Positions 27,920 to 38,426 are shown, counted from the first letter of the stretch. The stretch: DNA of 64,000 nucleotides from Aerococcaceae bacterium DSM 111020 (GCA_015863185.1 JACBXP010000005.1:62001-126000), one strand, 5' to 3'. Numbers and translations are program-made. The notes: a model not told the origin generated them from the letters alone.

Positions 27920-28642
27920 ATGAAACTGAATCCCGAAACACTTCCTAATCACATCGCAATTATAATGGATGGAAATGGTCGTTGGGCTAAGAAAAGATAT
28001 TTACCCCGTGTAGCTGGTCATAAAAAAGGGGTAGAAACAATCAAAGAAATCGTTATCCGCTGCAATGAATTAAAGATTAAGGTACTGACGATTTATGCTT
28101 TTTCTACAGAAAATTGGGGTAGACCCAAAGAAGAAGTACGCTATCTCATGAATTTGCCAAAGTATTTCTTTGATGATTATTTACCAAAATTAATGGAAAA
28201 TAACATTAAAGTACAAACGATTGGAAATGTTGAGCAACTTCCAGATCATACCAAAAATATGATGCGCGAAGCGATTCAAAAAACGAAAAATAATACTGGA
28301 TTAATATTAAATATCTCCTTAAATTATGGCAGTCATCAAGAAATCACTCAGGCTGTTAAACAGATTGCTCAAAAGGTTAAGGATAATCAATTGGAGATTG
28401 ATTCGATTGATGAAACACTGATTTCTCAGCACCTTGAAACAGCAAATCTAGGTGAATATGCCAATCCCGATCTGATGATCCGAACAAGTGGCGAGCAACG
28501 ATTAAGTAACTTTCTCTTGTGGCAACTCGCTTATAGTGAATTTTGTTTTTGTGACAAATACTGGCCTGACTTCACGCCAGATGATTTAGATCTCGCATTG
28601 GAAGAATATGCCAATCGACATCGTCGTTATGGAAAATTATAA
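27920..28642 (+). CDS. uppS: isoprenyl transferase (undecaprenyl diphosphate synthase)
   Basis: Cis-prenyltransferase making the C55 lipid carrier for peptidoglycan and teichoic acids, 240 aa. IAIIMDGNGRWAKKR contains the catalytic Asp and phosphate loop; TIYAFSTENWGRP, and RTSGEQRLSNFLLWQLAYSE near the C-terminus, complete the family pattern. It is followed after 16 bp by cdsA, so the two are co-transcribed. Confidence 0.96.
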   Translation: MKLNPETLPNHIAIIMDGNGRWAKKRYLPRVAGHKKGVETIKEIVIRCNELKIKVLTIYAFSTENWGRPKEEVRYLMNLPKYFFDDYLPKLMENNIKVQTIGNVEQLPDHTKNMMREAIQKTKNNTGLILNISLNYGSHQEITQAVKQIAQKVKDNQLEIDSIDETLISQHLETANLGEYANPDLMIRTSGEQRLSNFLLWQLAYSEFCFCDKYWPDFTPDDLDLALEEYANRHRRYGKL

Positions 28643-28658
28643 GAGAGAAGGTTTTTAA

Positions 28659-29450
28659 ATGAAAGATCGTTTAATATATGGTGGATTAGCCTTTCTCGTC
28701 TTCCTTCCCTTTGCATTGGTAGGAAAGATATATTTTGCATATTTCTTATTAGTGTTAGGGATTTTAGGATTGTTTGAATTGATGAGAATGGCCAATATCA
28801 CATCAAAATTTCCTTTTGTGATTGGATCGTTTGCTTTGTATGCTCAATTAATGCCGACGCATTATATGCCATCATTATTACAAAATCTCGACATGGCTAG
28901 TTTGTATTTTTTATGTGCGATTATTTTACTTATGTATACTGTATTTAAACCACATAAATTCAATTTCACACATGCTGCGATTATTATGTTAGGGGCCATT
29001 TATATTGGTCGAGGTTTTTATATGGTGGTTGATATCCGAGATATTGGCGTAGCGACATTGGCATATTTTCTAATTACTGTCTGGATGACAGATATTTTTG
29101 CTCTATTAGTTGGCCGTAAAATAGGAAAAAATAAATTAGCACCACAAATCTCTCCAAGTAAAACGGTTGAAGGAATGATTGGAGGCACAGTTGGTGCGGT
29201 CATTATTGCTGCTTTATATATATCGATTTTTAATACGCAATTAGGGAGTTTTCATCATTTAATTTTGTTAACTATTATTATTTCATTGACTGGACAATTT
29301 GGTGATTTAGTTGAATCAGCTTATAAGCGTCATTTTAATGTCAAGGATTCAGGTAAATTAATTCCTGGTCATGGAGGCGTATTAGACCGCTTTGATAGTA
29401 TGTTATTTGCTAGTTTAGCTTTTGGCATCTGGTTTAATTTGATTAATTAG
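28659..29450 (+). CDS. cdsA: phosphatidate cytidylyltransferase
   Basis: Membrane enzyme making CDP-diacylglycerol, the precursor of phosphatidylglycerol and cardiolipin. The 263-aa protein has about seven hydrophobic helices and the signature region GDLVESAYKRHFNVKDSG, then IPGHGGVLDRFDS near the C-terminus. It is 9 bp from rseP. The dxr gene often found between cdsA and rseP in other Firmicutes is not here. Confidence 0.95.
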   Translation: MKDRLIYGGLAFLVFLPFALVGKIYFAYFLLVLGILGLFELMRMANITSKFPFVIGSFALYAQLMPTHYMPSLLQNLDMASLYFLCAIILLMYTVFKPHKFNFTHAAIIMLGAIYIGRGFYMVVDIRDIGVATLAYFLITVWMTDIFALLVGRKIGKNKLAPQISPSKTVEGMIGGTVGAVIIAALYISIFNTQLGSFHHLILLTIIISLTGQFGDLVESAYKRHFNVKDSGKLIPGHGGVLDRFDSMLFASLAFGIWFNLIN

Positions 29451-29459
29451 GAGGTATAA

Positions 29460-30737
29460 ATGAAGACTATTTTAGTTTTTTTATTAATTTTTTCAGTCAT
29501 TGTCGTTATTCATGAATTTGGTCATTTTTACTTCGCTAAGAAAGCCGGAATCAAGGTGCGTGAATTCGCTATTGGTATGGGGCCGAAATTATTTAGTCAC
29601 CAAGGAGCAGATGGCACGACTTATACTCTACGGATCTTACCCATGGGAGGATATGTTCGGTTAGCAGGATTGAATGAAGAAGATGATATTGAACCAGGCA
29701 TGGAAATAGGTCTCACATTGAATCAATCCGATGAAGTGCAACAAATTAATGTGTCCGATGCATTATCGCAAGATGAATTACCCGTTCGTGTCAATCAGGT
29801 GGACCTCATCAATGACATGACAATTGAAGCATTGCCATCTGGAGGAGCAGAGTATATTACTTATCCTGTCAATCGACAGGCCACCATTATTGAAGCAGAT
29901 CAAACAAACGTTGAAGTGGCTCCTTATGAGAGTCGATATGAAGCAGCGAGTCCTTGGTCAAAGTTCAAAACCAATATTGCAGGTCCTATTAATAATTTTA
30001 TCTTGTCGATTATTGTTTTTACAATCATTGGATTCTTACTTCCAGGTATTCCAATGAACTCACCAGAACCAATTATTGGAACAGTCACTGAAGGCTCAGC
30101 AGCTGAAGAAGCTGGATTAGAAGCGAATGATGTGATAACAGCAGTGAATCAAGAACCAGTGACAGATTGGAATCAAATGGTGTCGTATATTCAACCCAAT
30201 CCAGGAGAACAGGTCCAAGTGACCTATGAACGTGATGGTCATGAATATACGACCGAATTAACAATCGATCAGACCGTTGATTCCGAAACCGGAGAGGAAT
30301 ATGGCATTATCGGAGTTATTAAGGGAGATCGGTATGATACACGATTTATCAGTCGACTGACTTATGGAGTTACCGCAACATTTAATGTTATTATGAGGGT
30401 CCTGGCAGCGCTCAAAGAAATGTTTGTATCTGGCTTTAGTATTGATAACTTTGGTGGTCCAGTGGCTATGGCTCAGATGACGAGTCAAGTCGTTGAATTC
30501 GGATTTATTCCAGTCTTAAATTTTATGGCTTGGTTGAGTGCTAATTTAGGAATCATTAATTTACTCCCAATACCAGCACTAGATGGTGGTAAAATTGTTT
30601 TAAATATTATTGAAGGTGTTCGTGGAAAGCCTGTCAGTCAATCCACAGAAGGTATCATCACTTTGATTGGTGTGGGATTGTTATTTATATTAATGATTCT
30701 GGTTACTTGGAATGATATTCAAAGAGCTTTCTTCTAG
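29460..30737 (+). CDS. rseP: RIP metalloprotease RseP (site-2 protease)
   Basis: Intramembrane zinc protease of 425 aa that cleaves membrane-bound anti-sigma factors, signal-peptide remnants or pheromone precursors in Gram-positives. HEFGH lies in the first membrane segment (about 18-22). A PDZ domain is at about 200-285 (EPIIGTVTEGSAAEEAGLEA). The C-terminal NLLPIPALDGGKI supplies the third zinc ligand. RBS AGGAGG overlaps the end of cdsA. Confidence 0.94.
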   Translation: MKTILVFLLIFSVIVVIHEFGHFYFAKKAGIKVREFAIGMGPKLFSHQGADGTTYTLRILPMGGYVRLAGLNEEDDIEPGMEIGLTLNQSDEVQQINVSDALSQDELPVRVNQVDLINDMTIEALPSGGAEYITYPVNRQATIIEADQTNVEVAPYESRYEAASPWSKFKTNIAGPINNFILSIIVFTIIGFLLPGIPMNSPEPIIGTVTEGSAAEEAGLEANDVITAVNQEPVTDWNQMVSYIQPNPGEQVQVTYERDGHEYTTELTIDQTVDSETGEEYGIIGVIKGDRYDTRFISRLTYGVTATFNVIMRVLAALKEMFVSGFSIDNFGGPVAMAQMTSQVVEFGFIPVLNFMAWLSANLGIINLLPIPALDGGKIVLNIIEGVRGKPVSQSTEGIITLIGVGLLFILMILVTWNDIQRAFF

Positions 30738-30759
30738 ACATTAGAACAACTTAACCGTT

Positions 30760-30806
30760 AATCTAAGTATTTATCTTGTCTAATGATAAATATTTAGATT
30801 TTTTCA
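30760..30806 (+). terminator. rho-independent terminator between rseP and polC
   Basis: 16-bp stem AATCTAAGTATTTATC (30760-30775) / GATAAATATTTAGATT (30785-30800) with one G-U pair, then TTTTC. proS, a frequent neighbour here in related bacteria, is absent. Confidence 0.9.
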
Positions 30807-30843
30807 TTCAAAGAAGTCATAATATACAGGAAAGGAGAGCATC

Positions 30844-33800
30844 ATGAAAGATGAACGTAAATTATTTGATGTCTTGTTACAACAATTAGATTTTAACAAT
30901 CCATCTTTAGAAGAAGCATTAAAAGAGGTGGAGATTGATCAAGTGAATATCATTGTTGAAGAACATCAATGGGAGTTCTACTTGAAGCATTCCCATCCAT
31001 TGCATCCTGAAGTTTATCAATTATTCCAATTGAAAATGAAAGAGACTTTTGGTGACATTGCGGATATTCAGATTTGGTGGGATTTTGATGAACCAATCAC
31101 ACAAGATGAACAGATTGAAGCGTATTGGTTTGCTGTTTATTCTGCTTTAGCGAATGAAAAACCTTTTATTAGATCAGCGATGCAACACGCAAATTATGAA
31201 TATACTGAAGGTGAACTGACGATTTTATTATCTTCAGAACAAGTACGTGATACCATTCAGTCAAAATACCATCCTTTATTTTTATTAAGACTCAAACAAG
31301 TCGGTCTGAATCACGTCAAGATCCAATATCGTGTTGATGAAACCCTTCGTGAACAAGAAATGGATGCCCATTTGGTTAGACAACATGATGAAGATGAACG
31401 CTCCTTGATGGAGGCGATGGAAGCTTTAGAAGCACAAGAAAAACGTCAACAACAAACGGTGATTGAAGACAGCGACATTAAACCCATCGGGAAAGATATT
31501 CCCGAAAATGCGATGATTATACCGATGTCAGAATTGACAGATAGTCAATTTCGAATTGTGACTGAAGGATTTATTTTCGATAAAGATGTGAAGGATTTGC
31601 GCAATGGGGGACAATTATCCATAATGCATGTTACTGATTACACCAGTTCAGTGCAAGTGAAAATTATGACTGGACGAGGAATAAAATCAGAGCAACTGGC
31701 CCTTTATAATAAAGGGGATTGGATTCGCATGGAGGGGGACTTAATTCCAGATAATTATTCATCTGAATTATATATTCGTCCCCGTTCTGTTCGGAAGATA
31801 AAAGAAAAATTTGTGCGAACAGATAATGCGCCAGAAGATCAAAAACGTGTCGAACTTCATGCTCATACACAAATGAGTCCAATGGATGCGACTAATTCTG
31901 CCGAACAATTGATTGCTCAAGCAGCAAAATGGGGGCATCAGGCGATTGCGATTACGGATCATGGTGGTGTTCAGGCCTTTCCAAAAGCTTACCATGCAGG
32001 AAAGAAACATGGCATCAAAGTATTGTTCGGGATGGAAGCATATGTGGTCAATGACGGAGAACCTGTTGCTTACAATCCACAACCTGTCGCATTAAAAGAC
32101 GCAACCTATGTTGTATTTGACGTGGAGACGACAGGACTGTCCTCTGTCTATGATAAAATGATTGAACTCGCGGCAGTTAAAATGCGAGGCGGCGAAGTGA
32201 TTGATACATTCGAATCATTCATTAACCCGAATCAAACATTATCTAGCTTTACAACAGAGTTGACCTCCATCACGAATGCCATGGTACAATCTGCTCCTCA
32301 AGAAGCACCGGTGATGGAAGAGTTTTATGAATTTTCCAAAGATTCTATCTTAGTGGCGCATAATGCCAGCTTCGATATCGGTTTTATTAATAAAGCTTAT
32401 GAGAGAATTGACCGTGGCCCCACTAATTTACCGGTGATCGATACTTTGGAATTATCACGAACGGTCAATCCGGACTTGAAGTCACATCGTTTGAATACAT
32501 TAGCGAAGCGTTATGGATTATCTTTAGAGCAGCATCACCGAGCAGTTTATGACTCCGAAACGACAGGTTATTTACTTCTTAAACTACTCGATCAAGCGGA
32601 AGAGCAATTTGGCATGACGCATCACAATCAACTCAATGATCATTTAGGTAAGGGGAATGCTTATCAACAAGCGAGACCTTTCCATGCCACTTTAATTGCT
32701 AAGAATCAAAAGGGATTAAAAGATTTATTTAAACTCGTTTCAACCTCAAATACAGCGTATTTTTATCGAGGCATTCCGCGTGTTCCCTTAAGTTTATTAA
32801 ATCAGTATCGAACGGATTTACTAATGGGAACGGCTTGTTCTCAAGGTGAAGTATTTACTGCCATGATGCAAAAAGGATATGATGAAGCATTAAAATTAGT
32901 CGCAGACTATGATTATATTGAGTTAATGCCTAAAAGCTATTATTATCCGTTAGTGGAAGATGAGACAATTACTTCTGAAAAAGACCTTGAAGATATTATG
33001 AAAAATATTGTTCAGCTAGGAACAGACACTGGAAAGTTAGTGGTCGCTACCGGAAATGTCCATTATATCGATGAAAAAGACAGTATCTATACAGAAGTAT
33101 TACATCGTTCTATGAAACAAAATCAAAATCGTCAACTGTATTTTTCTGACGCGCATTTTAGAACAACGGATGAAATGTTAGCTGAATATCGCTTTTTAGG
33201 TGAGGATATTGCGCATGAAATTGTGATTCGTAATCCCCAAAAGATTGTCGAGATGGTTGATGAATTAGAAGTCATAAAATCCGATTTATATACACCGAAG
33301 ATTGATGGTGCAGAAGAAGAAATCACGAAGATGTCCTATGATAAAGCGCATGAATTATATGGACCTGATCTTCCAGAAATTGTGAATGCACGACTTGAAA
33401 AAGAATTACAAAGTATTATTAGTAATGGCTTTGCGGTTATCTATCTGATTTCTCAGAAGCTCGTTCAAAAGAGTAATGATGATGGATATCTGGTTGGTTC
33501 TAGGGGGTCTGTCGGTTCAAGTTTGGTCGCAACCATGACAGGAATCACTGAAGTTAATCCACTAGCACCCCATTATTATTGTACATCTTGTTATATTAAT
33601 GAATTTTATACAAATGGTGAAATAGGTTCTGGTTTTGACCTGCCGGATAAAGCTTGCCCAAATTGTGGGGCTAATTTGAAAAAAGATGGGCATGATATTC
33701 CTTTCGAAACATTCTTAGGATTTTATGGGGATAAAGTACCAGATATCGATTTGAATTTCTCAGGAGAATATCAAGCCCGTGCACATGCTTATACAAAAGA

Positions 33801-35160
33801 ATTATTTGGGGAGGATCATGTCTTCCGTGCAGGGACCACCTCAACGGTTGCCACAAAAACAGCGCTAGGATATGTTAGAGGATATGTAGAAGCGACAGGT
33901 AAAATGTTACCTCAAGCAGAACGTTTACGATTAGCTGAGGGAATTGAAGGCGTTAAGAGAACCACCGGTCAGCATCCAGGCGGAATCATCGTTATTCCTG
34001 GAGACATGGACGTTTATGATTTTACGCCGATTCAATATCCCGCTGACGATTTAAGTGCGGAATGGCGGACGACGCACTTCGACTTTCATTCCATTGATGA
34101 AAATGTCCTGAAGTTAGATATACTCGGTCATGATGACCCAACCATGATTCGAATGTTGCAAGATTTAAGCGGGATTGATCCTGATACGATTCCTTTTGAC
34201 GATCCAGAAGTCATGAAAATTTTCAGTGGAACCGAAGTATTGGGCGTGACACCTGAGCAAATTTACTCGGAGACGGGAACTTTAGGTGTTCCGGAATTTG
34301 GGACAGGATTTGTAAGAAGTATGTTATCGGAAACCAAGCCCACTACTTTTTCAGAATTACTCCAAATATCTGGGCTATCACATGGGACCGATGTTTGGTT
34401 AGGAAATGCCCAAGAGTTGATTCGCAATAAAGTCGTTCCATTATCAGAAGTGATAGGCTGTCGGGATGATATTATGGTCACCTTGATTCAATATGGTCTC
34501 GATGATGGTCTAGCGTTTAAGATTATGGAACATGTTAGAAAAGGTCATGGCATCCCAGATGAATGGCAAGATGAGATGCGGGCTAAGGGTGTCCCGGAAT
34601 GGTATATTGACTCTTGTCTGAAGATTAAATACATGTTCCCGAAAGCCCACGCGGCAGCATATATTATGATGGCATTGCGCGTTGCTTATTTTAAAGTGCA
34701 TCATCCGCTTATTTATTATGCGACTTATTTTTCAGTAAGAGCTAAAGATTTTGATATCGTCGCGATGGCCCAAGGCAAAGAAATGGTTAAACGTCGCATC
34801 TCGGATATCAATAATAAAGGCTTCGATGCATCCAATACTGAAAAGACATTAGTGGTTGAATTAGAAATTGCGAATGAGATGTTAGAAAGAGGGTATACCT
34901 TCCAGATGGTAGATATTAATAAATCAGATGCACGCCATTTTATAATGGAAGGTGATTCGTTAATCCCTCCTTTCCGTGCGATACCAGGATTGGGCGCGAG
35001 TGTTGCAGATCAAATAGTTAAAGCAAGAGAAGATGCCCCATTTCTTTCTAAGGAAGATTTACAAAAAAGAGGAAAAGTATCTAAAACAATCATCAGTTAT
35101 ATGACTGAAAATGGTGTCTTAGAAGGCATGCCAGATGAAGACCAATTGAGTTTATTTTAA
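30844..35160 (+). CDS. polC: DNA polymerase III PolC-type alpha subunit
   Basis: Replicative polymerase of low-GC Gram-positives, 1438 aa. It has an N-terminal domain, an OB fold (about 225-325), and a PHP domain starting HAHTQMSPMD near 338. The 3'-5' exonuclease inserted at about 420-590 contains FDVETTGL and VAHNASFDIGF. A four-Cys zinc finger (CTSC ... CPNCG, about 912-940) and the catalytic palm with PDIDLNFSGEYQ near 966 follow. The C-terminus DQLSLF resembles a beta-clamp-binding motif. RBS AAAGGAGAG. Confidence 0.97.
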   Translation: MKDERKLFDVLLQQLDFNNPSLEEALKEVEIDQVNIIVEEHQWEFYLKHSHPLHPEVYQLFQLKMKETFGDIADIQIWWDFDEPITQDEQIEAYWFAVYSALANEKPFIRSAMQHANYEYTEGELTILLSSEQVRDTIQSKYHPLFLLRLKQVGLNHVKIQYRVDETLREQEMDAHLVRQHDEDERSLMEAMEALEAQEKRQQQTVIEDSDIKPIGKDIPENAMIIPMSELTDSQFRIVTEGFIFDKDVKDLRNGGQLSIMHVTDYTSSVQVKIMTGRGIKSEQLALYNKGDWIRMEGDLIPDNYSSELYIRPRSVRKIKEKFVRTDNAPEDQKRVELHAHTQMSPMDATNSAEQLIAQAAKWGHQAIAITDHGGVQAFPKAYHAGKKHGIKVLFGMEAYVVNDGEPVAYNPQPVALKDATYVVFDVETTGLSSVYDKMIELAAVKMRGGEVIDTFESFINPNQTLSSFTTELTSITNAMVQSAPQEAPVMEEFYEFSKDSILVAHNASFDIGFINKAYERIDRGPTNLPVIDTLELSRTVNPDLKSHRLNTLAKRYGLSLEQHHRAVYDSETTGYLLLKLLDQAEEQFGMTHHNQLNDHLGKGNAYQQARPFHATLIAKNQKGLKDLFKLVSTSNTAYFYRGIPRVPLSLLNQYRTDLLMGTACSQGEVFTAMMQKGYDEALKLVADYDYIELMPKSYYYPLVEDETITSEKDLEDIMKNIVQLGTDTGKLVVATGNVHYIDEKDSIYTEVLHRSMKQNQNRQLYFSDAHFRTTDEMLAEYRFLGEDIAHEIVIRNPQKIVEMVDELEVIKSDLYTPKIDGAEEEITKMSYDKAHELYGPDLPEIVNARLEKELQSIISNGFAVIYLISQKLVQKSNDDGYLVGSRGSVGSSLVATMTGITEVNPLAPHYYCTSCYINEFYTNGEIGSGFDLPDKACPNCGANLKKDGHDIPFETFLGFYGDKVPDIDLNFSGEYQARAHAYTKELFGEDHVFRAGTTSTVATKTALGYVRGYVEATGKMLPQAERLRLAEGIEGVKRTTGQHPGGIIVIPGDMDVYDFTPIQYPADDLSAEWRTTHFDFHSIDENVLKLDILGHDDPTMIRMLQDLSGIDPDTIPFDDPEVMKIFSGTEVLGVTPEQIYSETGTLGVPEFGTGFVRSMLSETKPTTFSELLQISGLSHGTDVWLGNAQELIRNKVVPLSEVIGCRDDIMVTLIQYGLDDGLAFKIMEHVRKGHGIPDEWQDEMRAKGVPEWYIDSCLKIKYMFPKAHAAAYIMMALRVAYFKVHHPLIYYATYFSVRAKDFDIVAMAQGKEMVKRRISDINNKGFDASNTEKTLVVELEIANEMLERGYTFQMVDINKSDARHFIMEGDSLIPPFRAIPGLGASVADQIVKAREDAPFLSKEDLQKRGKVSKTIISYMTENGVLEGMPDEDQLSLF

Positions 35161-35226
35161 AAATAATTCTGGTAATGGATAAATCATCGTGGTAAAATGA
35201 TACGAAATTAAGAAAGAAGGAATAAA

Positions 35227-36087
35227 ATGAAAAGAATTTTCTCATTTTTAGTTTTGTGTTACGCGATTGTGTCGTCGTTGTCTGGAGGAGTCGTTCAAGC
35301 GGCCGAGAAACCTTTTGAAGGCGAACATGTCAAGATGGGAGTTGTGGGTGATGAATATGCCGAAATCTGGGAATATGTAGCGGATAAAGCGCTCGAAGAA
35401 GAAGGGATCGAATTAGAAGTTGTGCTGATGACGGATTATGTTCTTCCCAATCAAGCCTTAATGGACGGCTCGATTGATATGAATGCTTTCCAACATGATG
35501 TCTTTATGAATAATTGGAACAAAGAAAATGATGGCGATATTGTTGCGATAGCTTATACAGTTGCGGTCCCAACGAGAATTTATTCAGAAAAATATCAATC
35601 ATTGGATGAACTTCCTCAAGGCGCTAAAATTGCGATGAATAATGTTCCGGCTTCACTTAGCAATTCTTTAATCACGCTGTCAGAAGAAGGCTTATTTACT
35701 TTACCTGATGAAGAAGACCATTTATTTACACCGAAAGATATTGTCGATAATCCTAAAAACATCGAGATTGTTGAATTGGATCCTTCTTATATTCCATCTG
35801 CCGTTTCGGATGTAGATGCTGCTTTCATTGATGATAGTTTTTTAGCTTCAACGAATTTTGAACCAAAGGATGCGATTTATGTTTATGGAGATACACCAGA
35901 GACATTGCGTATGCCTTATGTTAATAATATCGCGGTAAAAGAAGAAGATAAAGATACCCCCCTTTATCAGAAAATTGTTGAACTTTATCAAACAGATGAT
36001 GTTGCGGCTAAAATAGAAGAAGTGACTAAGGGCGGTAGTATCCCGGCTTGGGAACTTGTAGCCGAGTCAAAAGAATTGAATCCATAA
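35227..36087 (+). CDS. MetQ/NlpA family substrate-binding protein
   Basis: Methionine-type ABC binding protein, 286 aa. The family pattern VKMGVVGDEYAEIWEYV, the GSIDMNAFQHD box and the C-terminal KGGSIPAW are clear. The signal peptide (about 1-26) ends VVQA, fitting signal peptidase I. Its only Cys (in VLCYA) is not in a lipobox context. No metN or metI lies next to it. Terminators before and after make it monocistronic. It may bind methionine or another amino acid. Confidence 0.88.
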   Translation: MKRIFSFLVLCYAIVSSLSGGVVQAAEKPFEGEHVKMGVVGDEYAEIWEYVADKALEEEGIELEVVLMTDYVLPNQALMDGSIDMNAFQHDVFMNNWNKENDGDIVAIAYTVAVPTRIYSEKYQSLDELPQGAKIAMNNVPASLSNSLITLSEEGLFTLPDEEDHLFTPKDIVDNPKNIEIVELDPSYIPSAVSDVDAAFIDDSFLASTNFEPKDAIYVYGDTPETLRMPYVNNIAVKEEDKDTPLYQKIVELYQTDDVAAKIEEVTKGGSIPAWELVAESKELNP

Positions 36088-36125
36088 GAATCAGTTGTTA
36101 TTTTCTAATAATTATTTAGATAATG

Positions 36126-36162
36126 GAAGAACCTGTTTTTGCAGGTTCTTCTTTCTTTTTAT
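36126..36162 (+). terminator. rho-independent terminator after the MetQ-like gene
   Basis: Perfect GAAGAACCTG (36126-36135) / CAGGTTCTTC (36142-36151), T-rich tail. Confidence 0.9.
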
Positions 36163-36244
36163 AAAAAAGTAAGCAGACCCCTTGCAATTATTTCGAATTA
36201 GAAGTATTATATAAGTATAGAATTTGAAAGGAATGATTTATTTA

Positions 36245-36793
36245 ATGACAAAAGTAGGAATTATCGTAGGATCAACACGCAAAAATTCATTTTCAGGTAT
36301 GTGGGCGAAAGCAATGGCAGAATTATATCCAGCAGGAACGGATGTAACTTTCATTGATATTGCGAATTTACCATTATACAATCAAGATTATGATGAAAAT
36401 AGCCCTCAAGAATACACAGACTTCCGTGAACAAGTAGCGGCTCAAGATGGTATTTTATTTGTTACACCAGAACATAACCGTTCAGTACCTGCTGCATTGA
36501 AAAATGCTTTAGATGTTGCATCACGTCCATGGGGTGAATCTGTATGGGGTGGAAAACCAGCATTAGTTGCTTCTCACTCTATTTCTGGCTTATCTGGATT
36601 TGGAGCGAACCATCACTTACGTCAATCATTAGCATTCTTAGATATGCCAACTGTTCAACAACCTGAATTGTATCTTGCGAATTCACAAGATTATTTTGAT
36701 GAAAATGGTACGTTGAATAATGAAGATACAAAAACATTTTTACAAGGTGCTGTTGACGCACATGTAAACTTAATCGAAAAATTAACAAAATAA
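36245..36793 (+). CDS. NADPH-dependent FMN reductase family flavoprotein
   Basis: Flavodoxin-like reductase of 182 aa. The FMN phosphate loop is GSTRKNSFSGMWAKA near residue 8. PEHNRSVPAALKNALDVASRP is the family motif around the flavin ring. AAAGGA lies 12 bp before ATG 36245, a little far; ATG 36233 or TTG 36224 in the same frame are less likely. The natural electron acceptor (quinone, azo compound, chromate, free flavin) cannot be told. Confidence 0.87.
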   Translation: MTKVGIIVGSTRKNSFSGMWAKAMAELYPAGTDVTFIDIANLPLYNQDYDENSPQEYTDFREQVAAQDGILFVTPEHNRSVPAALKNALDVASRPWGESVWGGKPALVASHSISGLSGFGANHHLRQSLAFLDMPTVQQPELYLANSQDYFDENGTLNNEDTKTFLQGAVDAHVNLIEKLTK

Positions 36794-36820
36794 AAGCATA
36801 TTCTAAATATAAAAAGCTTT

Positions 36821-36853
36821 GTCTGGGACTGATAAACAGTTCCAGACTTTTTT
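36821..36853 (+). terminator. rho-independent terminator after the FMN reductase gene
   Basis: GTCTGGGACTG (36821-36831) / CAGTTCCAGAC (36837-36847), one G-U pair, T run. The remaining spacer to 37000 is AT-rich without a gene. Confidence 0.88.
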
Positions 36854-37001
36854 ATTGAAAATTAGTGATACTTAAGAGTGCCAGGAAAGAAATGAGACCA
36901 GGAAAATTTATTATATATGAGATAAATTTTTCACTACATAATTTAAACGTTTATTCATCATTTTATGGGTTTTGAAAAACAATTTTTTGAAATCATCTGA
37001 T

Positions 37002-37030
37002 TTTACAGACAACTGGGTTTGTGTTATATT
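37002..37030 (+). promoter_or_regulatory. promoter of ald
   Basis: TTTACA (37002-37007) - 17 bp - TATATT (37025-37030). Confidence 0.7.
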
Positions 37031-37079
37031 AAATCATGTTAATTCGTTTCAGAAACTCGTACAAGGAGGAATTTTAATT

Positions 37080-38189
37080 ATGAAAATTGGTGTCCCAAAA
37101 GAAATTAAACCTTTTGAAGGTCGTGTCGGTCTAACCCCTGCAAATGTTCGCTCGATAGCTGATGCTGGACATACTATTGTTATTGAAAAAGGTGCAGGAT
37201 TAGGTTCAAGCTTTGATGACCAGATGTATATCGAAGCAGGCGCAACGATTGTAGATACTGCAAGCGAAGCGTGGGACAGTGAAATGGTAATTAAAGTCAA
37301 GGAGCCTCTAGAAGAAGAGTTTGACTACTTCAAAGAAAATCAAATTTTATTTGCTTATTTACACCTTGCCCCAGAAGATGCGTTAACTAAAGCATTATTA
37401 GATAAAAATGTAACGGCAGTAGCTTATGAAACAATGGTATTAGACGGAAAATTACCACTCTTACAACCAATGAGTCATATTGCAGGACGTATGTCTATTC
37501 AAGTGGCTGCTCACTTATTAGAAAAACAAAATGGCGGCCGTGGTATTCTATTAGGTGGTATTCCGGGTGTTGCCAATGGTGAAGTTGTTATTATTGGTGG
37601 TGGAGCCGTTGGATATCATGCTGCACAAATGGCGATGGGACTTGGTGCTCATGTCACGATTCTAGACTTGAATCCAAATCGTTTACAAGAATTAAGTGAC
37701 TTATTAGGTGAACAAGCAGTGACACTTATGTCTAACGCGGATAATATTGCTTATTCTGTAAGTAAAGCGGATGTTGTCGTTGGTTCTGTTCTTATACCAG
37801 GTGCCAAAGCCCCAGTATTGGTAACAGAAGAAATGATTGAAAATATGCCAGAAGGTTCTGTTATTATAGATATCGCGGTTGACCAAGGCGGTAACTTTGA
37901 AACATCACATCCAACAACTCACGATGATCCAACTTTCATCAAACATGGTGTGGTTCACTATTGTGTTGCGAATATGCCTGGTGCTGTACCACAAACAGCA
38001 ACGGTTGGACTAACCAATGTGACATCTCATTATGCACAACAAATTGCTGATAAAGGCATTGTTGAAGCAGCACAAAATAATGAAACAATTTTTACAGGAA
38101 TTAATACTTATCAAGGTAAATTGACAGAAGAACATGTTGCAGAAGCGCAAGGTTTAGAATATACAGATCTGCACGAAATCTTAGGATAA
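37080..38189 (+). CDS. ald: alanine dehydrogenase
   Basis: NAD-dependent enzyme interconverting L-alanine and pyruvate plus ammonia. The 369-aa protein begins [20 protein letters not shown]. The Rossmann fold contains [17 protein letters not shown] (about 168-184), and [15 protein letters not shown]-like sequence marks the family. ATG 37080 follows AAGGAGGA; an in-frame ATG 108 bp upstream overlaps the promoter and is rejected. It stands alone between a promoter and a terminator. Confidence 0.94.
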   Translation: MKIGVPKEIKPFEGRVGLTPANVRSIADAGHTIVIEKGAGLGSSFDDQMYIEAGATIVDTASEAWDSEMVIKVKEPLEEEFDYFKENQILFAYLHLAPEDALTKALLDKNVTAVAYETMVLDGKLPLLQPMSHIAGRMSIQVAAHLLEKQNGGRGILLGGIPGVANGEVVIIGGGAVGYHAAQMAMGLGAHVTILDLNPNRLQELSDLLGEQAVTLMSNADNIAYSVSKADVVVGSVLIPGAKAPVLVTEEMIENMPEGSVIIDIAVDQGGNFETSHPTTHDDPTFIKHGVVHYCVANMPGAVPQTATVGLTNVTSHYAQQIADKGIVEAAQNNETIFTGINTYQGKLTEEHVAEAQGLEYTDLHEILG

Positions 38190-38250
38190 TTTATCATTTC
38201 CTAAATGTAACATTGACTGTCACAAATAAGTGAATATTAATCGAACAATT

Positions 38251-38320
38251 CGAACATTTCTTTGGATGAATCATGAAAATTATATTTTATGATTCAATCG
38301 CTAAGGAATGTTCGTTTTTT
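38251..38320 (+). terminator. long-hairpin terminator after ald
   Basis: CGAACATTTCTT (38251-38262) / AAGGAATGTTCG (38303-38314) encloses an inner TGAATCAT/ATGATTCA helix, followed by six T. Confidence 0.85.
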
Positions 38321-38426
38321 ATCATCCATTCAACGGCACTGAAGGAAGTCGAGGCGACATAGCATGGTATTTTTGTTATAATTAAGCTATATACCCTCAT
38401 GTTAAATGATGAAAGGAGTTGAGAAT

